A DNA stretch of 23,409 nt from DASZPL01 sp035550315 (GTDB lineage: Bacteria > Actinomycetota > Actinomycetes > JAFAQI01): contig DASZPL010000111.1 in assembly GCA_035550315.1 (NCBI GenBank), positions 1-23,409 on the forward strand. The letters run 5' to 3'. Position numbers and translations under genes: made by a program. Shown piece after piece: positions 6,860-13,617 of the stretch (the first letter of the stretch is position 1; the number at the start of each line of letters is the position of its first letter). The notes below the pieces were generated by a model. It did no database searches. It had not been told where the DNA came from and saw nothing but the letters and a program-made list of their open reading frames with translations.

Positions 6860-7313
6860 CGTGAGATCGCTGACCCGCGGCGAGCGCGCCGTCGTCTACG
6901 GCCTCGCCGGTTGGTGCAGCGAGATCCTGACGACCGGCCTTCGCAGCCGCGGCCGCGACGCCAACTGGCGGCTCACCGGCACGACGTACCTCTGGATGCT
7001 GCCGATCTACAGCACCGCCGCGGCGCTGTTCGAACCCGCGCACGACGCCGCCGTCCGCGCCCGCCGGCCGTGGTGGCAGCGCGGCCTCGCCTGGACCGCC
7101 GGCATCTACACCATCGAGGCGGCCAGCGGCGAGGTGATCCGGCAGCTGACCGGCGAGGTGCCGTGGGACTACGCCCGGCCGCGCGGGCAGAAGCCCGAGC
7201 CCCGGCACTGGCGCGGCCTGGTCCGGCCGGCGTACGCACCGACGTGGTTTGCGGTCGGGCTCGCGATGGAGCAACTGCATCTGCTGCTCGACCGAGTGCG
7301 CGTGACGGAGTAG
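6852..7313 (+). CDS. Small membrane protein, putative CmpB-family (PF06541-like)
   Basis: The 153-residue protein has features I recall for the family named putative ABC-transporter type IV (ABC_trans_CmpB, DUF1113): YGLAGWCSEILTTGL, TTYLWMLPIYSTAAALFEP, an Ile-Tyr-x-x-Glu segment with ASGEVIRQLTGEVPWDY, and a closing YAPTWFAVGLAMEQL. About four membrane segments are likely. The biochemical role of this family is not established. Its ATG (6852) lies inside the end of the transporter gene, so it should follow TPP control by translational coupling; GTG at 6861 is an alternative start. No ATP-binding subunit is nearby. Whether it assists the transporter is a guess from context. Confidence 0.75.
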   Translation: MADVRSLTRGERAVVYGLAGWCSEILTTGLRSRGRDANWRLTGTTYLWMLPIYSTAAALFEPAHDAAVRARRPWWQRGLAWTAGIYTIEAASGEVIRQLTGEVPWDYARPRGQKPEPRHWRGLVRPAYAPTWFAVGLAMEQLHLLLDRVRVTE

Positions 7314-7326
7314 CCCGCGTGGCAGA

Positions 7327-8154
7327 GTGAGTCACGTGCGCACGCGGCCGCGGGTGGTGGCGCACCGTGGCGCATCCAGCGTCGAGGCGGAGCACACGCT
7401 GGCGGCCTACCGCCGCGCCCTCGACGACGGCGCCGATGGCCTGGAGTGCGACGTCCGGCTGACCCGCGACGGCGTGCTGGTCTGCGTCCACGACCGCCGC
7501 GTCGACCGGACGTCGAGCGGACGTGGCGTGGTTTCCACGCTCGAGCTGGCCGACCTCGACGAGCTCGACTTCGGCTCCTGGCGACGCGGCAACCCGGACG
7601 ACCTTCCGGACCCGTTGTTGACCGCGAGCTGGGAGGCGCCGGACCGGGACCGCACGTCGGTGCTGACGTTGGCGCGGCTGCTCGAGATGGTCAGCTCGGT
7701 GGACCGGCCGGTGCAGCTGGCGATTGAGACCAAGCACCCGACCCGCTACGCCGGGCTGGTCGAGTCGACGTTGGTCGAGCTGCTGACTCAGCACGACCTG
7801 GTCGGGCGGAAGAACGCCAACGGGCAGGTGCAGGTCCGGGTGATGAGCTTCGCGGCGACCGGGTTGCGCCGAATCCGCGCGCTGGCGCCGACGTTGCCGA
7901 CCGTGCATCTGATGAAGCGGGTTCCGCTGCGCCACCGTGACGGCACGATCGCGGTCGGCGGGTCGATCGCGGGACCGTCACTGGAAGCGCTGCGGGCATT
8001 GCCGTCGTACGTCGCCCGGGCCCACGCCCACGGTCACGAGGTGCACGTCTGGACCGTGGACGAGATCGACGACGTCGACTACGTCACCGGACTCGGCGTC
8101 GACGTGATCATCACGAATCGGCCGGACCGGGTGCTGCAACACCTCGGCGGCTAG
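7327..8154 (+). CDS. Glycerophosphodiester phosphodiesterase
   Basis: The GDPD-family TIM barrel (275 residues) hydrolyses deacylated phospholipids to glycerol 3-phosphate and an alcohol. Key residues are visible: H13-R14 in VVAHRGAS, E40 and D42 in GLECDVRLT, H55 in VCVHD, and the later AIETKHP and VWTVDEIDD motifs typical of the family. There is no signal peptide, so it is cytoplasmic. GTG at 7327 is the longest start; GTG at 7336 is equally good and lies seven bases after a CAGAGT element, so the mRNA may be leaderless from there. In Mycobacterium tuberculosis glpQ1 lies near pheA and serS, as this gene does. It converges with the arginine deiminase gene, with 11 bases between stops. Confidence 0.9.
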   Translation: MSHVRTRPRVVAHRGASSVEAEHTLAAYRRALDDGADGLECDVRLTRDGVLVCVHDRRVDRTSSGRGVVSTLELADLDELDFGSWRRGNPDDLPDPLLTASWEAPDRDRTSVLTLARLLEMVSSVDRPVQLAIETKHPTRYAGLVESTLVELLTQHDLVGRKNANGQVQVRVMSFAATGLRRIRALAPTLPTVHLMKRVPLRHRDGTIAVGGSIAGPSLEALRALPSYVARAHAHGHEVHVWTVDEIDDVDYVTGLGVDVIITNRPDRVLQHLGG

Positions 8155-8170
8155 CGCCGCGACAGCTAGC
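8150..8170. terminator. GCTAGC inverted repeat between convergent genes
   Basis: GCTAGC at 8150-8155 and again at 8165-8170 can pair around a nine-base loop; each also contains a stop codon (plus TAG at 8152, minus TAG read from 8168). It may act as a weak bidirectional terminator. The stem is short and there is no T-run. Confidence 0.3.
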
Positions 8171-9368
8171 GCAGCGGATCGCGCCGGATCGGGCACGACA
8201 TGCACCTCGGCCCGCCGCGTCCGCTGCCGAGCTCGCTGCCGGCGATCCGCACCACCTCGATGCCCGCGGCTTCCAGCCGCGCGTTGGTCTCGACGTTGCG
8301 CTCGTAGGCGACGGCGAGCCGCGGCGCGATCGCCAGCGTATTGTTGCCGTCGTCCCATTGCTCGCGCTCCGCGGTCACCGGGTCGAGCCCGGTGTCGATG
8401 ACCCGCAGTACGTCGATGCCCATCGCGGTGGCTGCGGCGGTCAGGAACGGCTGCTCGCCACGGACCTCCGGCGTCCCGTCGGCGCCGTCGACGACGACCA
8501 GGGCCGACAACGTGTCGGCAACCGCCGGATACATCACGACCGCATCCACGTCGACCATCGTGCAGACGGTGTCGAGGTGCATGGTGGCGCGTTCCTGCGC
8601 GATCGGCACGACCAGGACGGTGTGCGCGAGACCGTGCTCGAACATCCGGGCGGCCAGCGTCTCGACCGCGGCCGCGCGGGTGCGCTGACCGACACCGACG
8701 GCCACCACCCCGGTGCCGAGCAGCAGCACGTCACCGCCTTCTAACCACTCGTCGTCGGGCGAGTAGATCCGCGGCGTCTCGGCGAACCGGGGGTGATGCC
8801 GGTAGATCGCGTCCAGCAGCCAGCTCTCCCGCCGGCGGGCGGGCAGGCTGACGCTGGTCACCGCGACCGCGTCGCCGACGCACACCGATGAGTCGCGGGT
8901 GAACAACAGGTTTGGCAGCGGAGGGATCACGAAGTCATGCGGCGACATCAGCTGCCATGCGATGCCGTGCCCGCCGCCGAGCTCGTCGTGCGACAGCCCG
9001 CCGATCAACACGTCCGCGAGCTCGCCCGGTGCGAGTTCGGCGAGTTTGCGTTCCACGGTGTCGCGCAGCGCCGCGCCGTACCTCGGGTCAGCCAGGGTGT
9101 GACGGATCGCCTCGCCACGGGCGTCGGCATCACTGACGACGTCGACCAGCAGGTCGCGCAAGATCAGCACCTCGACATCGCGACGGCGGAGCTCGTCGGC
9201 GAACGCGTCGTGCTCGGCCTGGGCGCGCTCGACCCACGGGATGCCGTCGAACAACAGGTCGGCCGAGTTGCGCGGCGTCAATCGCTTCAGCTCGGGACCC
9301 GGCCGATGCAGCAGCACGGTGCGGAGCCGGCCGACCTCGCTGTCGACGTCGACGGCAGACCCGGCCAC
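8166..9368 (-). CDS. arcA: Arginine deiminase
   Basis: The 400-residue enzyme hydrolyses L-arginine to citrulline and ammonia. All catalytic landmarks of the guanidino-modifying fold are present: NLLFTRDSSV with the substrate Asp, EGGDVLLLG with the Glu, MHLDTVCTM with the His and Asp, and the nucleophile C389 in GGPRCMSCP near the C-terminus. Length is normal. No ornithine carbamoyltransferase, carbamate kinase or arginine/ornithine antiporter lies beside it, so this is not the usual arc operon; a role in nitrogen release or acid stress is possible. The GTG start at 9368 lacks a ribosome site but has TAGCCT six bases upstream, which points to a leaderless mRNA. It diverges from the PAS gene across 53 bases. 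Confidence 0.94.
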   Translation of the reverse strand: MAGSAVDVDSEVGRLRTVLLHRPGPELKRLTPRNSADLLFDGIPWVERAQAEHDAFADELRRRDVEVLILRDLLVDVVSDADARGEAIRHTLADPRYGAALRDTVERKLAELAPGELADVLIGGLSHDELGGGHGIAWQLMSPHDFVIPPLPNLLFTRDSSVCVGDAVAVTSVSLPARRRESWLLDAIYRHHPRFAETPRIYSPDDEWLEGGDVLLLGTGVVAVGVGQRTRAAAVETLAARMFEHGLAHTVLVVPIAQERATMHLDTVCTMVDVDAVVMYPAVADTLSALVVVDGADGTPEVRGEQPFLTAAATAMGIDVLRVIDTGLDPVTAEREQWDDGNNTLAIAPRLAVAYERNVETNARLEAAGIEVVRIAGSELGSGRGGPRCMSCPIRRDPLR

Positions 9369-9374
9369 GGGTGC

Positions 9375-9380
9375 AGGCTA
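9375..9380 (-). promoter_or_regulatory. Candidate -10 element for arcA (TAGCCT)
   Basis: On the minus strand TAGCCT is followed by six bases and then the arcA GTG, the same spacing and hexamer as before serS. It matches TAnnnT and places the transcription start at or next to the start codon. Confidence 0.45.
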
Positions 9381-9421
9381 CGGCGCGGGTTCAATGTGCT
9401 CGTGGGATTGGCCCGCCACAA

Positions 9422-9910
9422 ATGACGACCCTGGTGCTCCGGCTGACGCCGTTGCCGTCGCCGGACGACACCGCCGACGCGTCGGCGCCGCGGCTCGTCC
9501 CGTTGCATGCCGTCGACGATCCGGCCGCGACCGAGCCGCCGGCGGAGTTGCGGCGCTGGTCCGAAGCGATGGCCGAGACGACCGACGGCTGCCTGCTGCT
9601 CGATCGTGCCGGCCGGCTGGTCGCGGTGTCGCCGTCCGCTGCCGACGTCCTCGGCCTCGGCGCCGACGCGGTCGGTCAACCGCTGCTGGACCGGGTCACG
9701 CTCATCGACTTTGAGGCTGGCGCGGAGCAACCCGAGTACGCCGCGCGGATCCCACCGCTGGCCGCGCTTCGCGGCGGCGGCATGGCGCGCAGCTTGATCC
9801 GACTGCGGCGCGGCGACGGTGAGGCGATCACGCTGGAAGCGCAGTCGACCCCGGTGCACGACTCCGCCGGCGACGTGGTCGGGTCGATCACCTTCATTGC
9901 GCCGGCCTGA
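9422..9910 (+). CDS. Stand-alone PAS domain protein
   Basis: The 162-residue protein has an N-terminal stretch of about 45 residues of no known type, then one PAS domain (about 50-160). The PAS reading rests on TTDGCLLLDRAGRLVAVSPSAADVLG, with the usual asparagine replaced by serine, on IRLRRGDGEAITLEA and on STPVHDSAGDVVGSITFI. No kinase, GGDEF, HTH or STAS output domain is attached. It may bind a ligand or partner, or dock with a kinase elsewhere. ATG at 9422 is preferred because the MTTLVLRLTPL beginning reads as a structured start, while the upstream part of the frame overlaps the arcA promoter region. No clear ribosome site is seen. Its partner is unknown; arcA is divergent and may share regulation. 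Confidence 0.72.
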   Translation: MTTLVLRLTPLPSPDDTADASAPRLVPLHAVDDPAATEPPAELRRWSEAMAETTDGCLLLDRAGRLVAVSPSAADVLGLGADAVGQPLLDRVTLIDFEAGAEQPEYAARIPPLAALRGGGMARSLIRLRRGDGEAITLEAQSTPVHDSAGDVVGSITFIAPA

Positions 9911-9935
9911 GCGAAGATCGCAGCGGTCGCGGGGC

Positions 9936-11135
9936 TTAGCCCGCGCCGGCCTCACCCAGCAACTGCCGCGCCGCGGCGCTCGCCGCCGCGAGCACGTCTT
10001 TCGTCGGTTGGCCGGTCGCCGCGGCGGCGGCCACGACGTCGTCGAACTCGGGGGTGGCAGTCAGCACGCGACCACCGTCGCGGGCGACCTTCACCCGGAC
10101 GTCCTGACCGCCGACCACGACGGTGACCCACGACCGCTGCAGCGCGTGTTTGACCACAGCCGTCTCGCGTACGCCGATGGTGGTCGTCTCCGCGAACAAC
10201 GCGTCGCGCACGGCGCCGGCGGCCGAAGCAGCGACCAGCGCCGAGACGGTGTGCGCCGGCCGCCCCTTCTTCATCACGATCGGGGTCAGCCAGGCATCGA
10301 CCGCGCCGGCGGCCAGCAACCGGGTGAGGACGCCGGGCCACAGTCGGGGGTCGAGGTCGTCGACGTTCGCGCTGATGGTCAGCCACTGCTCGCCAGCGGC
10401 GTCGGGGGCAGCCGTCGCGGTGCCGACGACGATGCGGGTCACGTTCGGGCGGTCGCGGTCGTCGTGGCTGCCGGCGCCGATGCCGACCGACGCCACGCGC
10501 ATCGCCGGCATCGCGCCGCTGCCGGTCGCCCACTCGGCCAGCAGCGCGACGCCGGTCGGCGTCGCGAGCTCGCGGTCGGCCGGACCACCGATGGCGACCA
10601 ACCCGGTGCCCGCCAGCAAGCCGAGCGCCGCCGGCGTCGGCGCCGGCAGCGTGCCGTGCGCGGCCTGCACCATGCCACCCCCGAGCGCGATCGGGGAGAC
10701 CACGACCTCGTCGACCGCCAGCTGGTGCAACCCGAGGCACCCCGCCACGACGTCCACGATCGCGTCCACGGCACCGACCTCGTGGAAGTGCACCTGCTCG
10801 ACCGTGGTCCCGTGCGCGGCCGCCTCGACCGCGGCGATCCGTTGGAACACCGCGGCCGCTCGCTCCCGGACCGCCGGTGGCACGGCGGCGCGCTCCACGA
10901 TCGCCAACACCTCCGGCAGCCCGCGCGCCGGCTGCTCCGGCTGCGCCTCGATCCGGACCTTGACCGCGCGCAGGCCGCCCCGGTCGGTGACTTCGGAGTC
11001 GTAGTCGACGCCGAGATCGGCCAGAGACGCGATCAGCGTCGGGAGCTCGGCGAGCGCGCCGAGGTCCGCCAGCGCTCCGAGCAGCATGTCGCCGCTGACG
11101 CCCGCGCTGGCGTCGACCCAGGCGAGTTGCCCCAC
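9936..11135 (-). CDS. larC: LarC, nickel-pincer cofactor nickel insertase
   Basis: LarC inserts nickel into the bis-thiolated pyridinium mononucleotide to complete the nickel-pincer (NPN) cofactor of lactate racemase and related enzymes, in a CTP-dependent reaction. Family landmarks are DASAGVSGDMLLG at the start, VHFHEVGAVDAIVDVVAG, AAHGTLPAPTPAALGLLAG, ELATPTGVALL, ANVDDLDPRLWPGVL and MKKGRPAHTVSAL. It is about 399 residues in a single frame, unlike the Lactobacillus gene, where the full protein needs a programmed frameshift. GTG at 11135 is chosen because the family start follows directly; the frame itself extends much further upstream over larB as a shadow. The start lies 34 bases after the larB stop. 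Confidence 0.93.
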   Translation of the reverse strand: MGQLAWVDASAGVSGDMLLGALADLGALAELPTLIASLADLGVDYDSEVTDRGGLRAVKVRIEAQPEQPARGLPEVLAIVERAAVPPAVRERAAAVFQRIAAVEAAAHGTTVEQVHFHEVGAVDAIVDVVAGCLGLHQLAVDEVVVSPIALGGGMVQAAHGTLPAPTPAALGLLAGTGLVAIGGPADRELATPTGVALLAEWATGSGAMPAMRVASVGIGAGSHDDRDRPNVTRIVVGTATAAPDAAGEQWLTISANVDDLDPRLWPGVLTRLLAAGAVDAWLTPIVMKKGRPAHTVSALVAASAAGAVRDALFAETTTIGVRETAVVKHALQRSWVTVVVGGQDVRVKVARDGGRVLTATPEFDDVVAAAAATGQPTKDVLAAASAAARQLLGEAGAG

Positions 11136-11169
11136 GACTAGCCCGCCGCCGGTCCGAGTGCGCGGCCGG

Positions 11170-11943
11170 TCACTCGTGGGTCCCGGCGGCGCGCCGGGCG
11201 ACCCGGGCGGCGAACACGCCCGCGCCGAAGCCGTTGTCGATGTTGACCACGGTGATGCCGGGCGCGCAGGAGTTGAGCATCGCGAGCAGCGCGGCCAGTC
11301 CGCCGAAGGATGCGCCGTACCCAACACTCGTCGGGACCGCGACCAGCGGCGTGCCGACCAACCCACCGACGACACTCGGCAGCGCGCCCTCCATGCCGGC
11401 GACGACCACCAGGCAGTCGGCGTCGACCAGCCGGTCGCGCTCGGCCAGCAGCCGATGCAACCCCGCCACGCCGACATCCGTCACCTGCGTGACCCGCGCG
11501 CCGAACGCGCGGGCGACGAAGCCGGCCTCGGCGGCCACCGGCAGGTCGCTGGTGCCAGCCGCCACCACCGTCACCCGGCCGCACGGGTCCGGCAGCCGGC
11601 CGTGCGCGGCGCACCGCGCGGTCTCGTCGATCACCGCCGCGGGGAACGCCTCGCGGATCGCCGGCACCATCGCCGGGGTCAGCCGGGTCGCGATCGCCGG
11701 CCGGTCTCCGGGGGCGTCCCGCAGCGCGCCCAGCAGCGTGAGCACCTGCTCCACCGACTTGCCTTCGGCGTACACCACTTCTGGGTCACCGGTGCGGATC
11801 CCGCGATGCTCGTCGAGCCGGGCGAACCCGAGATCGGCGTAGCCGCGCAGCGGCGCGTCCCCGAGCCGGGCGGCCGCCTCGTCGGGGTCTACCGCACCCG
11901 TTGCGACGGCCGCGAGCAGCTCGCGAAGCTCGGCCGCGTCCAC
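11170..11943 (-). CDS. larB: LarB, pyridinium-3,5-bisdicarboxylate mononucleotide synthase
   Basis: LarB carboxylates nicotinic acid adenine dinucleotide and hydrolyses its phosphoanhydride, the first step of NPN cofactor synthesis. Its C-terminal half resembles PurE. Clear motifs are GTSDLPVAAEAG, TDVGVAGLHRLL, GMEGALPSVVGGL and VPTSVGYGASFGGL, followed by LNSCAPG, whose Cys (C226 with this start) matches the catalytic Cys221 of the Lactobacillus enzyme. GTG at 11943 is preferred because TAGTGT lies seven bases upstream, as for a leaderless mRNA; GTG at 11961 would add six residues. larC follows in the same direction. The third synthesis gene, larE, and a larA target are not in the window. 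Confidence 0.93.
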   Translation of the reverse strand: MDAAELRELLAAVATGAVDPDEAAARLGDAPLRGYADLGFARLDEHRGIRTGDPEVVYAEGKSVEQVLTLLGALRDAPGDRPAIATRLTPAMVPAIREAFPAAVIDETARCAAHGRLPDPCGRVTVVAAGTSDLPVAAEAGFVARAFGARVTQVTDVGVAGLHRLLAERDRLVDADCLVVVAGMEGALPSVVGGLVGTPLVAVPTSVGYGASFGGLAALLAMLNSCAPGITVVNIDNGFGAGVFAARVARRAAGTHE

Positions 11944-11950
11944 GCCCGCG

Positions 11951-11956
11951 ACACTA
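11951..11956 (-). promoter_or_regulatory. Candidate -10 element for larB (TAGTGT)
   Basis: TAGTGT on the minus strand fits TAnnnT and ends seven bases before GTG 11943. If real, transcription starts at that codon and the six upstream codons of the longer frame are untranslated. Confidence 0.38.
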
Positions 11957-11973
11957 ATCACTGCCGACGCGAT

Positions 11974-11979
11974 TAGGCT
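11974..11979 (+). promoter_or_regulatory. Candidate -10 element for the DUF4446 gene (TAGGCT)
   Basis: TAGGCT lies eight bases before GTG 11988 and no Shine-Dalgarno sequence intervenes, so a leaderless or nearly leaderless transcript is likely. It is divergent from, and only about 20 bases away from, the larB element. Confidence 0.4.
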
Positions 11980-11987
11980 TCGCGGCT

Positions 11988-12500
11988 GTGCTGCCGCTCG
12001 ACCGCCCCCTGCTCGACGAGATCACGATCGGCGCCGCCGGTGGCGCGCTGCTCGCGCTGCTCGGCGCCATCGCCGCGCATCTGCGGATCGGTCGGCTGCG
12101 CCGTGGCTTCGCGATGCTGGAAGGGCCGGACGGGCCGGAGAACGTGCTGCAGGCGCTGGAGCGCGGCGAGACCACGACGAAGGCGCTACGCGGTGAGCTG
12201 GCGCAGGCCCGCTCCGACCTCGACGTCGCGCGCAGCGAGCTCGCCGACGCGCTGCGCCACGTCGCGGTGGTCCGCTACGACGCGTTCGGCGACATGGGCG
12301 GCCGGATGTCCTTCACCGCGGCGCTGCTCGACGACGCCGGCGACGGGCTGGTGATCACCTCGATCAACGGTCGCACCGAGGGTCGCTCCTACGCGAAGGG
12401 GATCAAGAACGCGACCAGCGACCAGTCGTTGTCGCCGGAGGAGGAACAGGCGATCGCGTTGGCGCTCGGCCGGAAGTCCGGCCGCGCTCCGAAGGGCTGA
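11988..12500 (+). CDS. DUF4446 family membrane-anchored protein
   Basis: The 170-residue protein begins with one membrane segment (about residues 11-30, IGAAGGALLALLGAIAAHL), followed by a basic stretch, a probable coiled coil (about 50-85, rich in E/R/L heptads), and the conserved DUF4446 core VRYDAFGDMGGRMSFTAALL with DGLVITSINGR and the C-terminal SPEEEQAI. The function of the family is not known. It begins at GTG 11988 and its stop is one base before the pheA start, with the pheA ribosome site inside its last codons, so the two are co-transcribed and probably coupled. Confidence 0.88.
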   Translation: MLPLDRPLLDEITIGAAGGALLALLGAIAAHLRIGRLRRGFAMLEGPDGPENVLQALERGETTTKALRGELAQARSDLDVARSELADALRHVAVVRYDAFGDMGGRMSFTAALLDDAGDGLVITSINGRTEGRSYAKGIKNATSDQSLSPEEEQAIALALGRKSGRAPKG

Positions 12501-12501
12501 C

Positions 12502-13443
12502 ATGCCCGGGATCGCGCCGACCCGGTACGCCTACCTCGGCCCGCAGGGCACCTTCTGCGAGACCGCGCTGCGGTCGCTGCCGGCCGCCGAAACCGCCGAC
12601 CGGGTGCCGTGCGTCTCCGTCGCGGACGCGCTCGATGCGGTGCGCCGCGGCGAGGTCGGCGCCGCGCTGGTCCCGCTCGAGAACTCGGTCGAGGGGTCGG
12701 TCGCCGAGACCCTCGACGAGCTGGCGACCGGCGATCCGCTGCACATCGTGCGCGACGTCGTGCTGCCGGTGACGTTCGCGCTGCTCGCGCGGCCCGGCGT
12801 CGAGCTTGCCGACATCCGGTCGGTCACGACCATGCCGCACGCCGAGGCGCAGGTACGCCGGTGGCTGCGGCAGCATCTGCCCGCCGCCCGCTTCATCGCA
12901 GCGTCGAGTACGGCGGACGGCGCCCGCGCGGTTGCCGAGGGCGCGGCCGACGCCGCGGTCGCCGCGCCGCTCGCCGCCGAGCAATATCGGCTGGCGGTGC
13001 TGGCCGACGACATCGCCGACCGCGCCGGCGCGGTGACGCGCTTCGTGCTGGTGGCGCCGCCCGGACCGCCGCCCTCGCCGACCGGTGCCGACCGCACCAG
13101 CCTGGTCGCCTACATCGCCGACGACCATCCGGGCGCGCTGCTCGAGGTGCTGACCGAGCTCGCCGTCCGCGGCGTGAACCTCACCCGGATCGAGTCTCGC
13201 CCGACCGGGGTTGGCCTGGGCCGCTATTGCTTCTCGATGGACGCCGAGGGCCACATCGCGCAGGCCCGGGTCGCCGAGGCGCTCGCGGCGCTGCGGCGGT
13301 TGTGCGCGGATGTCCGGTTCCTCGGCTCTTATCCGGCGGCCGACGGCGGCCAGCCGCTCGAGCGACGCGGCACCTCCGACGCGGAGTTCGCCGACGCCTC
13401 CGCCTGGGTCCGCCAGCTGCGCGACGGCAGCGCACCGGCCTGA
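12502..13443 (+). CDS. pheA: Prephenate dehydratase
   Basis: The enzyme converts prephenate to phenylpyruvate in phenylalanine synthesis. The 313-residue protein has the periplasmic-binding-like catalytic domain, with YLGPQGTFCETAL, VPLENSVEGSV and the TRF motif (AVTRFVLV). A C-terminal ACT domain follows, with HPGALLEVL and IESRPT, the phenylalanine-binding motifs, so feedback inhibition is expected. There is no chorismate mutase domain, as is usual for actinobacteria. ATG at 12502 has GAAGGG eight bases or so upstream, within the DUF4446 end. A strong hairpin follows the stop, closing the DUF4446-pheA unit. Confidence 0.96.
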   Translation: MPGIAPTRYAYLGPQGTFCETALRSLPAAETADRVPCVSVADALDAVRRGEVGAALVPLENSVEGSVAETLDELATGDPLHIVRDVVLPVTFALLARPGVELADIRSVTTMPHAEAQVRRWLRQHLPAARFIAASSTADGARAVAEGAADAAVAAPLAAEQYRLAVLADDIADRAGAVTRFVLVAPPGPPPSPTGADRTSLVAYIADDHPGALLEVLTELAVRGVNLTRIESRPTGVGLGRYCFSMDAEGHIAQARVAEALAALRRLCADVRFLGSYPAADGGQPLERRGTSDAEFADASAWVRQLRDGSAPA

Positions 13444-13450
13444 AACGCGA

Positions 13451-13484
13451 GCGAGACCCCCGCGCCCAGCCGCGGGGGTCTCGC
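13451..13484 (+). terminator. Strong hairpin terminator after pheA
   Basis: A perfect 14-bp stem, GCGAGACCCCCGCG (13451-13464) with CGCGGGGGTCTCGC (13471-13484), closes a six-base loop eight bases after the pheA stop. No T-run follows. The stem length and GC content make it the best terminator in the window; it could also stop reverse transcription. Confidence 0.8.
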
Positions 13485-13605
13485 GGGTGACAACGATGCC
13501 CCACCGGTTGCCGCCCGTCGAGGTAGGTAGTCGCGTGACTGACACCTAGCCGACACCCGCGATTCCGTGACCAATAACGAAGTTCTGGACCGGTATCGGC
13601 CCGAA

Positions 13606-13611
13606 TAGCCT
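13606..13611 (+). promoter_or_regulatory. Candidate -10 element for serS (TAGCCT), leaderless start
   Basis: TAGCCT is followed by six bases and then the serS GTG at 13618. No ribosome site exists. The preceding 120 bases hold the pheA terminator, a bulged TAGGT/ACCTA stem (13524-13548) and AT-richer DNA, but no T-box landmarks. Confidence 0.5.
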
Positions 13612-13617
13612 GTGTGG

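Noticed and set aside
11136..11477. Upstream extension of the larC frame over the larB gene
   Set aside because: The extra 114 residues are low-complexity Arg/Ser/Trp-rich and overlap the well-supported larB; the LarC family begins at the GTG at 11135.
13485..13617. T-box leader for serS
   Set aside because: No T-box consensus or specifier loop is found, and the promoter appears to start the mRNA at the GTG.
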